6,707 nucleotides of DNA from Actinomycetota bacterium (GTDB lineage: Bacteria; Actinomycetota; Actinomycetes; Streptosporangiales; Streptosporangiaceae), in NCBI GenBank assembly GCA_003168295.1, contig PMST01000482.1, positions 27,361 to 34,067 of the forward strand. The letters run 5' to 3'. The notes beneath the pieces were generated by a model. That model saw nothing but the letters and a program-made list of their open reading frames with translations, was not told the DNA's origin and ran no database searches. Shown piece by piece: positions 5,475 to 6,707 of the stretch; the first letter of the stretch is position 1, and every line of letters begins with the position of its first letter. The position numbers and the translations under genes are program-made.

Positions 5475-6277
5475 CCACGGCACCTACCGCACCGGCCCCG
5501 CCGAACGCCCCTTCGATTCCCGTCCGGGCCCGTGACCTGCTCGGATGCGAATGGACCAAGTTCCGCTCGGTCCGCTCGACCTACTGGACGCTGGCCGTCG
5601 CGATCGTCACGCCCATCGGGTTCAGCATCCTGGTAGCTTCGGCCTTTGCGGCCGCGCCGCCGGGCGGGGCGCCGCCCGATCCGCTGCTGCCCGCGCTGCT
5701 CAGCCAGGAATACGCGGTGATCGCGGTCGCCGTCCTGGGCGTGCTGTCGTTCAGCTCGGAGTTCGGCACCGGGCTGATCCGCACCACCTTCGCCGCGGCG
5801 CCGCGCCGTCGGGCGGTGCTCGCCGCCAAGGCGGCCGTGACGGGCGGGGTGACGCTCATCGCGGGCGAGGTGGTCGCCTTCTCCTCGTTCTTCGCCGACC
5901 AGGCGATCCTGGCCGGCCATCACCTCGGCGTGTCCCTGTCCCGCCCCGGCGTGCCCGGGGCGGTGCTGGCCGCGGGGGCCCTGCTGTGCGTGTGCGCCCT
6001 GATCGGCGTGGCGCTCGGCGCGATCGTCAGGCACACCGCGGGCGGGATCGCCGCGGCCATCGGGGTGATCGTCCTGCCGGCCATCGTGGCCCTGCTCCGG
6101 CCCCCGTGGAGCGACCGGATCGGCCGGTTCACCCTGCTGGACGCGGCCAGGCAGGTGACGGCCCTGCATCCGCAGCCGGACCTGTTCGCCCCGGTCGGCT
6201 CCCTGCTGGTCCTGCTGGCCTGGCCCGCCGTCGCGCTGGCCGCCGCGGCCCTGCTGATCACCCGTCGCGACGTGTGA
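5465..6277 (+). CDS. ABC-2 type transporter permease
   Basis: Membrane-spanning partner of the ATPase encoded upstream. 270 residues: a disordered Ala/Pro/Thr-rich N-terminus (1-20), then RDLLGCEWTKFRSVRSTYWTL (about 23-43), the cytoplasmic entry motif seen in actinobacterial ABC-2 permeases. About six hydrophobic segments follow at 41-61, 82-97, 122-145, 165-187, 190-211 and 242-265. The segment SSEFGTGLIRTTFAAAPRRRAVLAAK (97-122) is the family's conserved loop after helix 2. The C-terminus is a short basic RRDV. ATG 5465 is taken as the start because the three ATGs upstream in the tandem repeat all meet a stop after five codons. It depends on coupling to the ATPase gene for translation, as no good ribosome binding site is present. 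Substrate unknown. Confidence 0.93.
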   Translation: MSTATAPTAPAPPNAPSIPVRARDLLGCEWTKFRSVRSTYWTLAVAIVTPIGFSILVASAFAAAPPGGAPPDPLLPALLSQEYAVIAVAVLGVLSFSSEFGTGLIRTTFAAAPRRRAVLAAKAAVTGGVTLIAGEVVAFSSFFADQAILAGHHLGVSLSRPGVPGAVLAAGALLCVCALIGVALGAIVRHTAGGIAAAIGVIVLPAIVALLRPPWSDRIGRFTLLDAARQVTALHPQPDLFAPVGSLLVLLAWPAVALAAAALLITRRDV

Positions 6278-6285
6278 CACCACCG

Positions 6286-6311
6286 CCGTTCAGCTTAAAT
6301 TTTCTGAACGG
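6286..6311. terminator. Hairpin between the convergent permease and methyltransferase genes
   Basis: CCGTTCAG (6286-6293) pairs with CTGAACGG (6304-6311), a perfect 8-bp stem around a 10-nt AT-rich loop. It starts 8 nt after the permease stop, and the methyltransferase TAA (6295-6297) falls inside the loop. Its position suggests a two-way terminator. No T-tract follows on either strand, so it would be a non-canonical terminator, or only an mRNA 3'-end stabiliser. Confidence 0.55.
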
Positions 6312-6707
6312 GCCTGGCTTCCGCCCCATCGGCACGCGCCACGCCGCCCGTCGGCTCCGCCCGCGGCCGGGCCTTGCTGCTGGTCACGACGACGCTGTCC
6401 GGCGGCTCCGCCGCGGCCGGGTCGCACATCACATCCGGCATGGTCACTCGGGCTTGGCACAAGATCTCGCCGTGCGGGATGAGGAACCAGCCGTCTTCGC
6501 TGGCCGCCCAGCGCCGCCAGCCCTGGGCCAGCCGCTCCAGGTCATCCCGGGTAGCCAGGCCATGTTCAACCGCCCGATCCCCGAACGGTGACTCGGTCAG
6601 CCGCTCGGCCCACGACGCGCCCCACCAGGGCCGGTCCACGGGACCGGTGTAACACCACGCGCTCGCCGACGCCTCGACCGTCTCGAAGCCGGCCTGCCGG
6701 GCCCAGG
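6295..6707 (-). CDS. SAM-dependent methyltransferase, C-terminal part only (N-terminus beyond window)
   Basis: 137 codons are visible, open to the right edge. The sequence WARQAGFETVEAS, then WCYTGPVDRPWWGASWAER, GDRAVEHGLATRDDLERL, and WRRWAASEDGWFLIPHGEILC matches my recollection of the C-terminal end of actinobacterial class I SAM-dependent methyltransferases. The glycine-rich SAM-binding motif would lie in the missing N-terminal part, so this call rests on the tail alone. After GEILCQA there is an unexpected extension of nearly 50 residues, rich in Ala, Pro, Arg and Glu, ending PVQKI at TAA 6295-6297. The gene converges on the ABC operon and is not part of it. Substrate unknown. Confidence 0.7.
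   Translation of the reverse strand, partial: WARQAGFETVEASASAWCYTGPVDRPWWGASWAERLTESPFGDRAVEHGLATRDDLERLAQGWRRWAASEDGWFLIPHGEILCQARVTMPDVMCDPAAAEPPDSVVVTSSKARPRAEPTGGVARADGAEARPVQKI

Noticed and set aside
5366..6283. 305-codon minus-strand frame opposite the permease
   Set aside because: Highly Gly/Arg/Gln-rich with no domain; it is the reverse of a membrane protein gene. Its repeated HRAVLIG-type stretch merely reflects the 14-bp tandem repeat.
5545..6591. 348-codon plus-strand frame overlapping the permease and methyltransferase
   Set aside because: Arg-rich off-frame reading that runs through two well-supported genes on opposite strands.

Overview
This window of roughly 70% GC DNA, with G/C-biased third codon positions, GTG starts and stop-start overlaps, looks like the chromosome of an actinomycete. 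The protein families present (soluble multi-PAS histidine kinase, drug-type ABC exporter, DrrA/BcrA-like ATPase) fit a soil or filamentous member. Genus cannot be told from the sequence.

Layout: (1) Positions 2122 to 1, minus strand: a large soluble sensor histidine kinase (GAF-like, PAS, PAS, coiled coil, HisKA, HATPase) whose C-terminus runs off the left edge. (2) Positions 2123-2493: a divergent, locally AT-richer intergenic region with candidate promoter elements, a 6-bp inverted repeat, two short direct repeats and a doubtful 36-codon ORF. (3) Positions 2494-6277, plus strand: a tightly packed four-gene operon encoding a cytoplasmic serine-hydrolase-fold protein that has lost its catalytic residues, a small three-helix membrane protein, an ABC ATPase and an ABC-2 type permease. 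(4) Positions 6707 to 6295, minus strand: the C-terminal part of a SAM-dependent methyltransferase, convergent with the operon and separated by 17 nt that contribute to a hairpin.

The ATPase and permease should form a homodimeric or 2+2 ABC-2 exporter, with translation coupled through an unusual junction: the ATGA stop-start overlap has been expanded into four tandem 14-bp copies. The three upstream copies each encode a five-residue minicistron (MSTAR) whose stop overlaps the next start. The pseudoenzyme and small membrane protein precede the exporter in the same presumed transcript and may serve as sensor or accessory parts; the divergent kinase could be the regulator. These functional links are inference from gene order only.

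The two observations most worth following are the quadruplicated coupling junction at 5419-5474 and the loss of the SxxK and YxN catalytic motifs in the hydrolase-fold protein.
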